From contig NZ_UWPB01000002.1 in assembly GCF_900604945.1 (NCBI RefSeq), positions 248,001-312,000 on the forward strand: 64,000 bases of DNA. The letters are read 5' to 3'. Below the pieces are notes generated by a model that saw only the letters and a list, made by a program, of their open reading frames with translations, did no database searches and had not been told where the DNA came from. This document shows positions 1 to 8,663 of this stretch, in pieces (positions within the stretch are counted from its first letter, which is position 1; each line of letters opens with the position of its first letter). Both the position numbers and the translations under genes were made by a program. The stretch comes from Ruminococcus sp. Marseille-P6503 (lineage in GTDB: Bacteria > Bacillota > Clostridia > Oscillospirales > Ruminococcaceae).

Positions 1-577
1 AAACTCCGTGTACAAGCAGCAGAGGATATTTGGTTCTGCATAAGGCGCTTTCCGCCCTAATGCTGTCAAGCTCCAGCTTTTCCCGTTCAAAACGACATTC
101 AGCAGAAGCTATCCTGATAGTCTTAACAAGTACCGCGATATTAAGCACAGGTATCATTCCGCAGACAGCGCCTATAACACGCCACTTTATACCCAGCTGA
201 ACCGACGTGAGATAAAGCCTTATCGTTCCGTTCCAGAACAGAATAAATTCAGCCGCGGCGGCGATAACCGTATTTAATATTATTTCAGAAACGCTCATAT
301 CCGAAAAGCATATCAGCCAGACCAGAAAAGCGATACTTGCGGTTGCCGATACAAGAAAGACCTCCAGCAGCCTTACGCTGTTTCTAAGCGCTTTTATGCG
401 TTTCGCAGGCTGTTTTTTTAGAGTCGGCGCAGTGCTGAATTTTATATACCATAACGCGGCGGCGATACAATATATTACAGTGACCGCAGTTCCGGCATTG
501 AGCAGCCTCAGCACAGCGGCAGAATTTACCGCCGCGATCATAAGCAACGACTGAAATACAGTCATTAACGCTTCCAT
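1..577 (-). CDS. Alpha/beta-hydrolase (lipase-like) with membrane N-terminus, partial
   Basis: This gene runs off the left edge of the window, so only about 192 N-terminal residues are visible. The ATG at 577 follows a GGGGGAGAT ribosome-binding site. Hydrophobic stretches near residues 5-50, 75-110 and 120-160 look like several membrane segments. The visible end reads KYPLLLVHGVF, which matches the strand-loop start (LVHG) of alpha/beta-hydrolase lipases, where the oxyanion hole forms. From that I infer a membrane-anchored lipase or esterase. The catalytic serine, aspartate and histidine lie outside the window. It follows the small membrane protein gene by 22 bases and probably shares its T-box-controlled transcript. 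Confidence 0.6.
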   Translation of the reverse strand, partial: MEALMTVFQSLLMIAAVNSAAVLRLLNAGTAVTVIYCIAAALWYIKFSTAPTLKKQPAKRIKALRNSVRLLEVFLVSATASIAFLVWLICFSDMSVSEIILNTVIAAAAEFILFWNGTIRLYLTSVQLGIKWRVIGAVCGMIPVLNIAVLVKTIRIASAECRFEREKLELDSIRAESALCRTKYPLLLVHGV

Positions 578-599
578 TTCTATCTCCCCCAATCAGAAA

Positions 600-920
600 C
601 TAAAACGATTTATACAGCGATCTTGATATAAAAATATATGCCCATATCCCAAGCAGAGCTATGCTCACAAGCGTGACAAAATCCGACAGCAGACGCTTCA
701 GGGTTTTGTTTATATACGGCTTTCCGCTTTTATCGGTTCCGGAAAAAAGCTGCGTAAAAAAAGTATTGAACCAGTAACTTACTATAAATAAAGGTATAAA
801 CGTAATAAATCCCTGATAATACGAGATTTTTTCCTTATAAGCAAGATATGAACAATACGCCGCGGCTGCGTCCGCCGCCAGTACGGCAAGATAGCAAAGC
901 GTACCCAGTATTTTTCTCAT
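600..920 (-). CDS. Small hypothetical membrane protein (106 aa)
   Basis: I do not recognise a family. The start MRKILGTL at 920 is chosen because AGAAGGAGTGCAT lies immediately upstream; a longer reading exists but has no ribosome-binding site. The protein has three or four hydrophobic segments (about residues 5-25, 38-55 and 80-100) with a polar, lysine-rich stretch between them, so it is probably an inner-membrane protein. It is the first gene after the T-box leader and promoter at 942-1269, and the alpha/beta-hydrolase gene follows closely. Its role is unknown, but its position implies regulation by charging of a tRNA. Confidence 0.6.
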   Translation of the reverse strand: MRKILGTLCYLAVLAADAAAAYCSYLAYKEKISYYQGFITFIPLFIVSYWFNTFFTQLFSGTDKSGKPYINKTLKRLLSDFVTLVSIALLGIWAYIFISRSLYKSF

Positions 921-941
921 ATGCACTCCTTCTGAACAAAT

Positions 942-1235
942 AAAAAATCCCGCAAAAAGCACAAAAGCACTTTTTACGGGACGACAAAATCTATCGTGGT
1001 TCCACCCTTATTCATGCGGATATAAACCGCACCTTTGTCCGCTCGGCGCAAAACGGCAAGCGTAAGTTCTTTAACGGGAACTGTCCGTCGCTTATTAGGC
1101 GCGCTCAAAGGCGGTATCTCTAACATCACACAGCCTGCGCTGCTTTCAGCCGACGGCAGCGCTCTCTGGACGGCCGCTGTTACGATATTAAAGCTTCCTT
1201 ATCACAGCTTTCAATATTTATATGCTATTCAATGA
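942..1235 (-). promoter_or_regulatory. T-box riboswitch leader
   Basis: On the minus strand, AGGGTGGAACCACG (1008-995) matches the T-box antiterminator bulge consensus. It is followed by a GC-rich hairpin and T-run (981-942, CCCGTAAAAAG...CTTTTTGCGGG then TTTTTTA), the matching terminator. Upstream is a stem-I-like region with an AGAGAG bulge, a GCGCTGC/GCAGCGC distal stem and a kink-turn-like GTGATAAGGAAG. Aligning TTGAGC with my recollection of the B. subtilis glyQS leader puts the specifier at ACC, followed by a purine, which would read threonine. The specifier call is tentative. The leader controls the small membrane protein and hydrolase, not an obvious amino-acid gene. Confidence 0.88.
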
Positions 1236-1240
1236 ATAAT

Positions 1241-1269
1241 ATTCTATCACCGTTTGATACGTTTGTCAA
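1241..1269 (-). promoter_or_regulatory. Promoter of the T-box transcript
   Basis: On the minus strand TTGACA (1269-1264) and TAGAAT (1246-1241) are separated by exactly 17 bases, a near-consensus vegetative promoter just upstream of the T-box leader. Confidence 0.8.
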
Positions 1270-1320
1270 GAGTTTTTTATAAAACAGTCTCCTTTTTTGT
1301 ATAATTGTCTAAAAAATACC

Positions 1321-1349
1321 TTGACAATTGGGTGAATTTATTATACAAT
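1321..1349 (+). promoter_or_regulatory. Promoter of rny
   Basis: TTGACA (1321-1326) and TACAAT (1344-1349) are 17 bases apart. Transcription would start near 1356, giving a leader of about 240 bases before rny. It diverges from the T-box promoter, about 50 bases away. Confidence 0.75.
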
Positions 1350-1595
1350 AATATTATGCATTATGTTTTTATATATGGTGAGAATACTGATGGATTTTAC
1401 TGTGCGGAGGCCTGCGCCTGCGGCAGCTTTAAATCAAAACGTTTTCGACATTTGTTATATAATTAATATGCTGATCTGTAACTTTACAATTTTATATTGA
1501 TTGGAGGTGCGTAAAAAAACGCTTACAGACGGACGTTTTTTCTGTAAAGCCTTTTTATGCACAGCCAAAATAATCGAGGAGGAGGAAAGCTATAC

Positions 1596-3161
1596 ATGAG
1601 TATAGAAATCGCAGTTTTGCTGATTGTGGTTGCTCTTGCTGTCGGCGCGGCTGTAAGCGGATTTATAAGCTTTAAGCAGGGTATCAGATACAGGCAGAGA
1701 ACTGCAGAAGCTGCAATGGGTTCTGCTGAAAAGGAAGCCGAAAGAATAGTAGAAGACGCCAAAAAGACCGCGGAAACCTTGAAAAAAGAAGCTCTTGTCG
1801 AAGCAAAGGACGAAATACATAAGTCCAGACAGGAAACTGAAAAAGAGCTGAAGGAACGCCGTATCGAGGTTTCCAGACAGGAACGCAGGATCAATCAGAA
1901 GGAAGAAACTATCGACCGTAAGCTTGACAATCTTGAAAAAAAGGAAGAAACACTTCAGGGCAAGCTGAAATCCGCCGAGGAAAAGATGGCGGAGGCTGAA
2001 AGGATCAAAAATTCCCAGCTTGATATGCTTGAAAAAATCTCTGAATTCACCAAGGAGCAGGCTAAGGAATATCTGCTGAGCAATCTTGAAAACGAGCTTG
2101 TTCACGAAAAGGCGGTCAAGGTTTCAAATTTTGAGGCTCAGATTAAGGACGACTGCGAAGCCAAGGCAAGACAGTATATTTCACTCGCTATCGCAAGATG
2201 CGCGGCGGATCAGGTTTCCGAAACCGCAGTTTCCGTCGTGGCGCTGCCTAACGACGAAATGAAGGGCAGGATCATCGGACGCGAGGGAAGAAATATCAGA
2301 ACCATTGAAACTCTTACCGGAGTAGACCTTATCATTGACGATACGCCTGAGGCTATTACCCTTTCATGCTTCGACCAGGTTAGACGAGAGGTCGCGAGGA
2401 TAGCGCTTGAAAAGCTTATTCAGGACGGAAGAATCCACCCTACGCGTATTGAGGAAATGGTTGACAAGGCAAGACGCGAGGTTGAGTACAAAATCAAGCA
2501 GGAGGGCGAGCGCGCGGTTCTCGAATGCAACGTTCACAATCTTAATCACGAGCTTGTCAAACTGATCGGACGTCTGAGATTCAGGACAAGCTACAGGCAG
2601 AACGTGCTTGACCATTCTATCGAGGTGTCGCACCTTGCGGGAATGATGGCGTCCGAGCTGGGAGTAGACGCAAATCTGGCAAGACGCGCAGGCTTGCTTC
2701 ACGATATAGGCAAGGCCTTAAGCTATGAGATCGAAGGCTCTCACGTTCAGATAGGCGTTGACGTCTGCAAGAAGTACAAGGAAAACGCCGACGTTATTCA
2801 TGCTATCGAGGCTCATCACGGCGACGTTGAAACTCATACGGTAGTCGCGGCTCTCGTTCAGGCTGCCGACGCTATCTCTGCGGCAAGACCCGGCGCCAGA
2901 AGCGAAAACTACGAAAACTATATCAAGCGTTTGCAGAAGCTTGAGGAAATCTGCACTTCTTACGACGGCGTTGAAAAGTCCTACGCTATGCAGGCGGGAC
3001 GAGAGGTAAGAATCATGATCAAGCCGGAAAAGATAAACGACGAGAAAATGGTTCTTGTTGCAAGAGAGATCGCTAAGCGTATTGAAGATGAGATGGATTA
3101 TCCCGGACAGATAAAGGTTAATCTTATCCGTGAAAGCAGAGCGGTTGAATACGCTAAATAA
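1596..3161 (+). CDS. rny: Ribonuclease Y
   Basis: RNase Y is the membrane-bound endoribonuclease that starts mRNA decay in many Firmicutes. The protein has 521 residues, the usual length. An N-terminal membrane anchor (residues 3-25, [15 protein letters not shown]) is followed by a long charged coiled coil (about 30-185), a KH RNA-binding domain around residue 225 ([10 protein letters not shown]) and an HD metal-dependent phosphohydrolase domain with LLHDIGK near residue 367. The ATG at 1596 is chosen because GAGGAGGAGG precedes it and the anchor follows directly; an in-frame upstream ATG at 1557 lacks a good site. It stands alone with its own promoter and terminator. Confidence 0.97.
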   Translation: MSIEIAVLLIVVALAVGAAVSGFISFKQGIRYRQRTAEAAMGSAEKEAERIVEDAKKTAETLKKEALVEAKDEIHKSRQETEKELKERRIEVSRQERRINQKEETIDRKLDNLEKKEETLQGKLKSAEEKMAEAERIKNSQLDMLEKISEFTKEQAKEYLLSNLENELVHEKAVKVSNFEAQIKDDCEAKARQYISLAIARCAADQVSETAVSVVALPNDEMKGRIIGREGRNIRTIETLTGVDLIIDDTPEAITLSCFDQVRREVARIALEKLIQDGRIHPTRIEEMVDKARREVEYKIKQEGERAVLECNVHNLNHELVKLIGRLRFRTSYRQNVLDHSIEVSHLAGMMASELGVDANLARRAGLLHDIGKALSYEIEGSHVQIGVDVCKKYKENADVIHAIEAHHGDVETHTVVAALVQAADAISAARPGARSENYENYIKRLQKLEEICTSYDGVEKSYAMQAGREVRIMIKPEKINDEKMVLVAREIAKRIEDEMDYPGQIKVNLIRESRAVEYAK

Positions 3162-3270
3162 TCTATAGAGCCGATTTTTTAATTTATTCTGAATCAGCTT
3201 TCAGGATAAAGGCTCTCAATATTCTGCAAAAACAAGTTCTGAGGACAGCGCTATGGTCGGCTGTCTTGAG

Positions 3271-3305
3271 TCGGCGGACAAAGCAATATTGTCCGCCGAT
3301 TTTTA
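3271..3305 (+). terminator. Terminator after rny
   Basis: The perfect stem TCGGCGGACA/TGTCCGCCGA with a short loop is followed by a T-run at 3300-3304. It ends rny transcription and shields it from the adjacent insertion element. Confidence 0.8.
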
Positions 3306-3350
3306 ATTTGAAAGACCAGCTATAAAAAGTCAATACCCAAAATGAAAAAA

Positions 3351-4550
3351 TCAAGATAAATTTTTAGGATTTTTCGTAGGGGTTGGCAAATAAGGTCTGT
3401 TCTCTTTGAGAATAACAAAAATAATATTACAAAGCTTGCGAGCAACACCTCCGACAGCAGTGAGATGGTGCTTGCCTCTGGCTCTGAGAGATTGATAATA
3501 TTCAGATAAAACGGGGTCGCAGAAAGCGGCACGCTGTGCGGCAAGCCAGATAGCTCTGCGCAGATAAGGTGAACCACGCTTGGAGATTTTGTTTTTAGTT
3601 CCTGAAAACTCTCCCGATTGTTTAACGGTAACGTCAAGTCCTGCAAAGGCAACAAGCTGATTAGGACGTTCAAAGCGGTTGATATCGCCGATCTCACTGA
3701 CGATGATTGCACCAAGAACATCACCGATACCGGTGATAGTGGTTATGTATTGATTGGTTTCGTGAAGAAGATTTGAAATCTGTTCTTCAAGCTCAGAAAG
3801 CTGATTTTCAAGGAAAACAACCTGCTGCATAAGCTGCTTGATCTGAAAAGAAAAAGCGTCTTTTGCAAAGGCGATACCAAAGGTGTTTTTAGCAGCAGCT
3901 TTGAGTTCTTCAGCCTTCTCTTTGCCAAATTTACCGTGACTTGCTTTGTTCAAAATATTGGTAAGCTTTCTTGTGGAAATTGCAAGCATATCTTCAGGTG
4001 TTGGGCAGTTCAGAAGCAACTCGGTTGATGAGCTTCCGAATGTATCTGTAAACAGCTGGTCATACTCGGGGAATACTTGGTCAAGCAATGCAATTACACG
4101 TCTTTTGCAGTCGCCGCAGGCGTCCACAAGTGCAAGACGATAGCGTGAAAGCTGTCTTAATGCAATGATATTTTCCTCAGAAAGCGAGGTTGCGGAATAT
4201 TCTCCGAAACGCATAATCTGAGCGATGATATATGAATCCTTAGAGTCGTTCTTGGTCTGACGAATATACATTTTTCTGAAAGCTTCGGACTGAATAGGGT
4301 TGATAACCTTGACAGTATATCCAAGCTCAAGGAAAAAAGCATATACGGAAAGCCAGTAGTGACCAGTTGCTTCCATTCCGATGATAACATCGTCAGGAGC
4401 AATTTCAAATTTTTCAAAAACAGCAAGGATTTTTCCGCAGCCTTGCTTGTCGTTGGCGAAGGGGATGCTGTCAAGCAGAGTTTTGCCGTTTATGTCGATG
4501 ACGGAAGCCTCGTGCTTGTATTTAGCGATGTCAATTCCGCAATAAAACAT
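3351..4550 (-). CDS. IS110-family transposase (DEDD recombinase)
   Basis: This 399-residue protein moves the element by RNA-guided recombination, in line with what is known for IS110 enzymes. The N-terminal RuvC-like DEDD domain starts YCGIDIAKYKHEA (first Asp near residue 7) with IIGMEATGHYW near residue 57. A coiled middle region (about 225-265) leads to the C-terminal Transposase_20 domain from about residue 270 (TTITGIGDVLGAIIVSEIGD), with QSGEFSGTKNKISKRGSPYL near residue 320. Length and both domains look intact, so the protein may be active. The long non-coding stretch upstream of the start is where IS110 members carry their bridge RNA. Confidence 0.95.
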   Translation of the reverse strand: MFYCGIDIAKYKHEASVIDINGKTLLDSIPFANDKQGCGKILAVFEKFEIAPDDVIIGMEATGHYWLSVYAFFLELGYTVKVINPIQSEAFRKMYIRQTKNDSKDSYIIAQIMRFGEYSATSLSEENIIALRQLSRYRLALVDACGDCKRRVIALLDQVFPEYDQLFTDTFGSSSTELLLNCPTPEDMLAISTRKLTNILNKASHGKFGKEKAEELKAAAKNTFGIAFAKDAFSFQIKQLMQQVVFLENQLSELEEQISNLLHETNQYITTITGIGDVLGAIIVSEIGDINRFERPNQLVAFAGLDVTVKQSGEFSGTKNKISKRGSPYLRRAIWLAAQRAAFCDPVLSEYYQSLRARGKHHLTAVGGVARKLCNIIFVILKENRPYLPTPTKNPKNLS

Positions 4551-4790
4551 TGTGATACACCTCGTAAAATTTTGTTACAGCAAAGGTTATCCTCTGTATT
4601 TTACGGAAATACAACCTCGTTAGATATTCAGCACTTAAATGCTATCCAGCTCATTCGCATCTGTCCGTAAAGCAGAGGCGCTACTCTTTCAAAGGAAGCC
4701 TTGCTTCAAGGAAGCGAACAGCGCCCTCTGACTGTACAGATTTATTATCTCACATTTCTGTGTGATAAACAAGAGGTTTCATAGGGGTTC
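4551..4790 (-). ncRNA. Candidate IS110 bridge RNA region
   Basis: This non-coding stretch directly upstream of the transposase start folds on the minus strand into several hairpins. They are an imperfect TATCaCACA/TGTGaGATA stem (4768-4747), a long stem CAGAGGGCGCT/AGCGCCTCTG closing a loop of about 35 bases (4731-4673), a small AGCA/TGCT hairpin (about 4653-4640) and TGTATTT/AAATACA (4613-4595). Bridge RNAs of IS110 elements lie at this position and present target- and donor-binding loops. Only the position and folding support the call; expression is not shown. Confidence 0.55.
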
Positions 4791-4834
4791 TCTTTAAATT
4801 ACCCTTAAATTTATTATACGAGGAAGGATCTGCT

Positions 4835-6325
4835 TTGGGAGAAAAAAAGCATTTATTCGGAACAACGGAAAAATCCGATTTTATATTGAATATGACCGAT
4901 CAGGGAGCAAAAAAGCTCTGCGGCGTTTACTGCATAATTGCAATGCTTGTGGTCGCCCTTGCCGCTCTTCCGTACTACCTGACGAAGGACGCTGTTGATT
5001 ACGTCAGCACGGAAACCGGCTTTGAGGTCACCCATTACCTGAGCGAGAAGCTGGTTTTTCTTGTTTCCACTCTTTTTATAGCGGCGGGGCTTATAGGATT
5101 TCTGGTTTTTCTTGTAGGACATATGAAGGAGCAGATAATCGTAAAAAAAAATAAGGCTCTGCTGTGGTTTGCCGGACTTATAATTATCAGTGTAATTTCA
5201 ACGCTGTGCGCCGACAGCATTATGTACGCCTTTTACGGTTATCTTGACAGAGCCGAGGGGCTTTTGTCCATTCTGGGATACCTCGGATTTTTTGCCATGG
5301 CAATGACCGTTACCGCGGAAAACTGGAAAATAAGAATAGCCGACTTCCTTGTGGGAATAGGCGCTGTAAACGGAATTATAGGCATACTGCAAAGTATTCC
5401 GGCAACGGGGGATAAGATACCGAATTATTTCCAGTATCTTTTCAAGGACTTCGGAACTATCGCGGGGGACGGAGAAATCATCATAGACGATCTGATACAT
5501 ACGGAAGGCTATATAGCCACAGGTCTTGCCGTTACTCCGTTTGCCCTTGCCGCGCTGCTGACCGTTTCCTTTGCCGCGGCGGTCTGCGGTATTGCCTTTG
5601 ATAAGTCCGCGCTAAGGCGCATACTGTATCTTGCGGCATCGGCAGTTATGGCGGTATGCTCCGCGTTTACCAGAGTTCTGCCCGCGGTCATTGGAATTTC
5701 AGCAGCCGCAGTTACAGCGGCTGTGATCGCCGTTATCAGAAAGGTCAAAAACGGGGATAAGCCCTCCGTTCTGCCGTCGCTCTGCGGAATAATAACAGCC
5801 GCTCTCGCCTTTGGGATCATGTTCGGTACGGGAATAAGCGATTTCAAGGACGAACAAATCATCTTCACCGACTGCTACGACAGGCTTTCCATATCCTCCG
5901 GAAAAAGAGACGATACCTCTGAATGGATCTACTCATATCTGTGGGACGACGGAATGTATATCGTTCAGAACCATCCGATAACGGGAACAGGTCCTGACAA
6001 CTGGGGTTCTATGTTTAAGCTCGGAGCAGTCATAGACCGCTCATATAACGAATACATAGATATTGCCGCCCAGCGCGGAATCCCCTGTCTTATAAGCTAT
6101 ATCGTCATACTGCTCATCACTCTGAAAAAAGCCTTTAAAGCGACAGCGGACTTTATCGGAGATAAAAACTGCTGGGCAGCCGCCGCCGCGGCAAGCGCCG
6201 TTATCGCTTATATAATACAGGCGTTCTTCAACATCAGCTCTGTTTCAAGCACGCCGTTTTTCTGGATATGCGTCGGTCTTATCTGGAGCTATACGGCAAA
6301 AGGAACGGAAACCAAGAAAAAATAA
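4835..6325 (+). CDS. O-antigen-ligase-like polysaccharide membrane protein
   Basis: This 496-residue polytopic protein has about 10-12 hydrophobic segments. Near the C-terminus, GTGPDNWGSMFKLGA followed by NEYIDIAAQRGIPCLI resembles the periplasmic loop of the Wzy_C/O-antigen ligase family, where the pattern is GTGPGNF...HNEYLQIAAE.GIPG. Such proteins ligate or polymerise lipid-linked surface glycans. The TTG at 4835 is taken as start because AGGAAGGA lies about 8 bases upstream. No glycan genes adjoin it here, and IS110 lies immediately upstream, so its native promoter may be lost or lie within the element. The exact substrate cannot be told. Confidence 0.7.
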   Translation: MGEKKHLFGTTEKSDFILNMTDQGAKKLCGVYCIIAMLVVALAALPYYLTKDAVDYVSTETGFEVTHYLSEKLVFLVSTLFIAAGLIGFLVFLVGHMKEQIIVKKNKALLWFAGLIIISVISTLCADSIMYAFYGYLDRAEGLLSILGYLGFFAMAMTVTAENWKIRIADFLVGIGAVNGIIGILQSIPATGDKIPNYFQYLFKDFGTIAGDGEIIIDDLIHTEGYIATGLAVTPFALAALLTVSFAAAVCGIAFDKSALRRILYLAASAVMAVCSAFTRVLPAVIGISAAAVTAAVIAVIRKVKNGDKPSVLPSLCGIITAALAFGIMFGTGISDFKDEQIIFTDCYDRLSISSGKRDDTSEWIYSYLWDDGMYIVQNHPITGTGPDNWGSMFKLGAVIDRSYNEYIDIAAQRGIPCLISYIVILLITLKKAFKATADFIGDKNCWAAAAAASAVIAYIIQAFFNISSVSSTPFFWICVGLIWSYTAKGTETKKK

Positions 6326-6334
6326 GCGCAAAAA

Positions 6335-6369
6335 ATCCCGATACGTCACCGTATCGGGATAATTTTTTA
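6335..6369. terminator. Bidirectional terminator
   Basis: The perfect stem ATCCCGATAC/GTATCGGGAT with a five-base loop has an A-run on its left and a T-run on its right. It can end both the O-antigen-ligase-like gene and the convergent GH130 gene. Confidence 0.85.
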
Positions 6370-6382
6370 TTAAGCGGATAAA

Positions 6383-7390
6383 TCAGAAATCGCTCATTGA
6401 AGAATGTGACTTAACGTAGTCAACAACGTCGTCAACAGTAGTGAAGGCAAGTCCGACAACCGTATCAGCACAGCCGTAGTAAATAGCGATTCTTCCGGTA
6501 TCCTTATCGCAGAGAGTCGCGCACGGGAACGTTACGTTAGGAACGTCGCCTACGCACTCATAGATCTCCTGCGGGCTGATAAGGTACTCAGCGCAGCGGT
6601 ACTTAACCTTCCAGGGCTCGTCAATGTCGAGAATGCAGGCGGAGAAACTGTAAACAAAGCCGTTGCAGCTTTCAAGCACGCCGTGATAGAACACCAGCCA
6701 GCCTTCAGATGTTTCGATAGGAATCGGTCCCGCTCCGATCTTCTTTGCCTCCCAGCCTCTCAGAGGTCCCATAACATGACGGTGCTCGCCCCAATACTTC
6801 ATATCAGGCGACTGCGATATGTACATATCTCCGAAAGGAGTGTGGCCTGAATCGGAAGGACGGGAGAACATTACATACTTATCGTTGATCTTTCTAGGGA
6901 AGAGGACGCCGTTTCTGTTGAAAGGAAGAAAAGCGTTTTCGCACTGGTAGAAGGTCTTGAAATCAAACGTATAGCCGACGCCGATAGTAGGCTTCCAGCC
7001 GTAAGCGTTGCACCAGGTCACCCAATATCTGTCCTCGATCCAGCATACTCTGGGGTCATAACCGTAGCCCCACTGGTTGACCTCTTCGGTAGATTTATCA
7101 GCCTGCTCGAAAACGATTCTTTCCTCGTTTATCTTCCAGTTAATGCCGTCGTCGGAGAAGCCTGCGTGAAGCTCCATATTTCTTTCCTTGTCGTCGCAGC
7201 GGAAAACGCCTGCGAATTTGCCCTCAAAGGTAACTACGGCGCTGTTGAAAATCGAGTTTGAGCATTTGATAAGATTCCTTGGAATTACCGGATTCTCTGA
7301 ATATCTCCAGATAACGTCCTTGCAGTCCGCCGGCTTGTCCTGCCAGGGCATATTGGGAATTGACTGACCGTTGATAATTTTTACGTTCAT
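6383..7390 (-). CDS. GH130 beta-1,4-mannooligosaccharide phosphorylase
   Basis: The 335-residue protein has the five-bladed beta-propeller family signatures of GH130: NPVIPRNLI near residue 33, [20 protein letters not shown] near residue 48 (with the Arg and Asp expected to hold phosphate and act as the acid) and [19 protein letters not shown] near residue 105. The short length and N-terminus resemble the R. albus mannooligosaccharide phosphorylase type more than the longer mannosylglucose type. The enzyme phosphorolyses beta-1,4-mannosides to mannose 1-phosphate in the cytoplasm. It is monocistronic with AAGGCGG upstream of the ATG. Two cre/LacI-like operators precede its promoter. Subfamily, and thus exact substrate, is inferred. 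Confidence 0.82.
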   Translation of the reverse strand: MNVKIINGQSIPNMPWQDKPADCKDVIWRYSENPVIPRNLIKCSNSIFNSAVVTFEGKFAGVFRCDDKERNMELHAGFSDDGINWKINEERIVFEQADKSTEEVNQWGYGYDPRVCWIEDRYWVTWCNAYGWKPTIGVGYTFDFKTFYQCENAFLPFNRNGVLFPRKINDKYVMFSRPSDSGHTPFGDMYISQSPDMKYWGEHRHVMGPLRGWEAKKIGAGPIPIETSEGWLVFYHGVLESCNGFVYSFSACILDIDEPWKVKYRCAEYLISPQEIYECVGDVPNVTFPCATLCDKDTGRIAIYYGCADTVVGLAFTTVDDVVDYVKSHSSMSDF

Positions 7391-7516
7391 GATTAAATTC
7401 CGCCTTTCATAAAAATAAAATTTTTGATTTTCAAGAAATTACTCAAGAACACTTTTTATCTTCTTTAAGAAATATCTTTTTATCGGCGCGCGTTTATCCG
7501 TCCGACCGCCTTATAT

Positions 7517-7545
7517 ATTAAAGCATATTTTTTTATTTTTTGCAA
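7517..7545 (-). promoter_or_regulatory. Promoter of the GH130 gene
   Basis: On the minus strand TTGCAA (7545-7540) and TTTAAT (7522-7517) are 17 bases apart with TATGC just before the -10, an extended -10 form. It leaves a leader of about 120 bases. The cre-like sites lie upstream of the -35. Confidence 0.6.
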
Positions 7546-7558
7546 GTCCCAATTTTTA

Positions 7559-7594
7559 TTGAAAACGTTTAAAAATTAAATGTAAACGTATACT
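7559..7594. promoter_or_regulatory. Two cre/LacI-family operator-like sites
   Basis: ATGTAAACGTATACT (7580-7594) fits the cre consensus WTGNAANCGNWNNCW at every fixed position. TTGAAAACGTTTAAA (7559-7573) fits all but one. They lie 14 and 35 bases upstream of the GH130 -35 box, so a CcpA- or LacI-type regulator may control mannoside use. Their upstream position would suit activation or looping better than simple blockage. Confidence 0.6.
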
Positions 7595-7775
7595 TTTTGA
7601 AGTTCATATTTTTTTTACAATTAACTTTTTATGCAATGTTGCGATATTAAACTGCATAAGTTTTTTTGTTTCATATTTTTGTATTTATCTTGATATACTA
7701 ATACTATCGAGCCTTGCAAGCATCGCCAGATTTTTTACGCCCGCTAAAAGCCACTTGTTTTGTATACTTTATCTA

Positions 7776-7804
7776 TTGACAAAGGCTGACGGCAGGGGTA
7801 TAAT
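7776..7804 (+). promoter_or_regulatory. Consensus promoter of the Fe-S assembly operon
   Basis: TTGACA (7776-7781) and TATAAT (7799-7804) are both perfect consensus hexamers with 17 bases between, about 125 bases before the ATPase gene. Strong constitutive expression is expected. Confidence 0.85.
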
Positions 7805-7928
7805 AAATTATGGCATAAAGCATTGCTTCTCGCGATTCGATTTGAATCCGTTGAAGCAGTAAGGAAAGGATATGTAAAAAACATCTGATTTGTGCCTGAA
7901 GGCGCTTATCAGCAGGAGGTTAGCGTTA

Positions 7929-8663
7929 ATGCTTGAATTGAAAAATATAAGCTGGAGTCTTTCGGGCGGAGAAAAAATCCTTGAAAACGTCAGCCTTGAA
8001 ATACCGTCAGGTAAGCTTACGGTAATAACCGGCCCTAACGGAGGCGGAAAAACCTCGCTGGCAAAGCTTATCGCCGGACTTGAGAAGCCTGATTCAGGAA
8101 GAATACTTCTCGACGGCGAGGATATCACCGACTGGGATATGACAAAGCGTTCCCTGAGCGGAATCGGCTACGCGTTTCAGCAGCCCGTGCGCTTTAAAGG
8201 ACTTACAGTGAAAGATCTGCTGGAGCTTGCCGCCAGGCGAAGTCTTGAAGAAGCCGAGCTCTGCGACTATCTGGGAAAGGTAGGGCTTTGCGCTAGGGAA
8301 TATATCGACAGAGTAGTGGACGCAAGCCTTTCAGGCGGCGAAGCAAAAAGAATAGAGATCGCTTCCGTTCTTGCCAAAAAGGACGCCAAGGTGTTAGTTT
8401 TTGACGAGCCGGAGGCAGGCATAGACCTATGGAGCTTTTCCAGCCTGATAGACGCTTTTGAAAAGCTGAAAATCACCGAAAACAAATCGCTGCTTATCAT
8501 TTCCCATCAGGAGCGTATTCTTGAAATTTCCGACTATATTGCGGTAATTGCCGACGGTCATGTAAGAACGGTAGGCGAAAAAAGCGAAATACTTCCCACG
8601 CTGTTTTCCGAAGAAAAAGCGGTTCGCTGTCCCCTGGGAAAAAATACTGAGGAGGGTATATAA
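7929..8663 (+). CDS. sufC: SufC-type Fe-S assembly ATPase (SmsC-like)
   Basis: This 244-residue ABC ATPase has Walker A GPNGGGKTS near residue 36, the Q-loop FQQPVRF near 83, the signature LSGGEAKR near 136 and Walker B VLVFDEPEAGID near 156, followed by the switch histidine in ISHQER. The SufC-style signature and the neighbouring SufB/D-like gene identify it as the cytosolic energising ATPase for iron-sulfur cluster assembly, not a transporter. The ATG at 7929 has AGGAGG nine bases upstream. Its TAA stop directly abuts the GTG start of the next gene, so the two are translationally coupled. No SufS, SufU or SufE gene adjoins, which fits the minimal SMS (SmsCB) layout. Confidence 0.85.
   Translation: MLELKNISWSLSGGEKILENVSLEIPSGKLTVITGPNGGGKTSLAKLIAGLEKPDSGRILLDGEDITDWDMTKRSLSGIGYAFQQPVRFKGLTVKDLLELAARRSLEEAELCDYLGKVGLCAREYIDRVVDASLSGGEAKRIEIASVLAKKDAKVLVFDEPEAGIDLWSFSSLIDAFEKLKITENKSLLIISHQERILEISDYIAVIADGHVRTVGEKSEILPTLFSEEKAVRCPLGKNTEEGI

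Larger units (their letters stand above)
3317..4790 (-). mobile_element. IS110-family insertion sequence
   Basis: The element comprises a DEDD transposase gene plus a structured non-coding left end of about 240 bases (4551-4790). Elements of this family lack conventional terminal inverted repeats, so both limits are approximate. The right limit is set near 3317, where a flank matches the putative guide loop; the left limit lies before the next gene's leader. It inserted between the rny terminator and the O-antigen-ligase-like gene and may have displaced that gene's promoter. Confidence 0.7.

Noticed and set aside
1035-1235. 66-codon plus-strand frame opposite the T-box
   Set aside because: The T-box leader explains the sequence and the frame has no start site.
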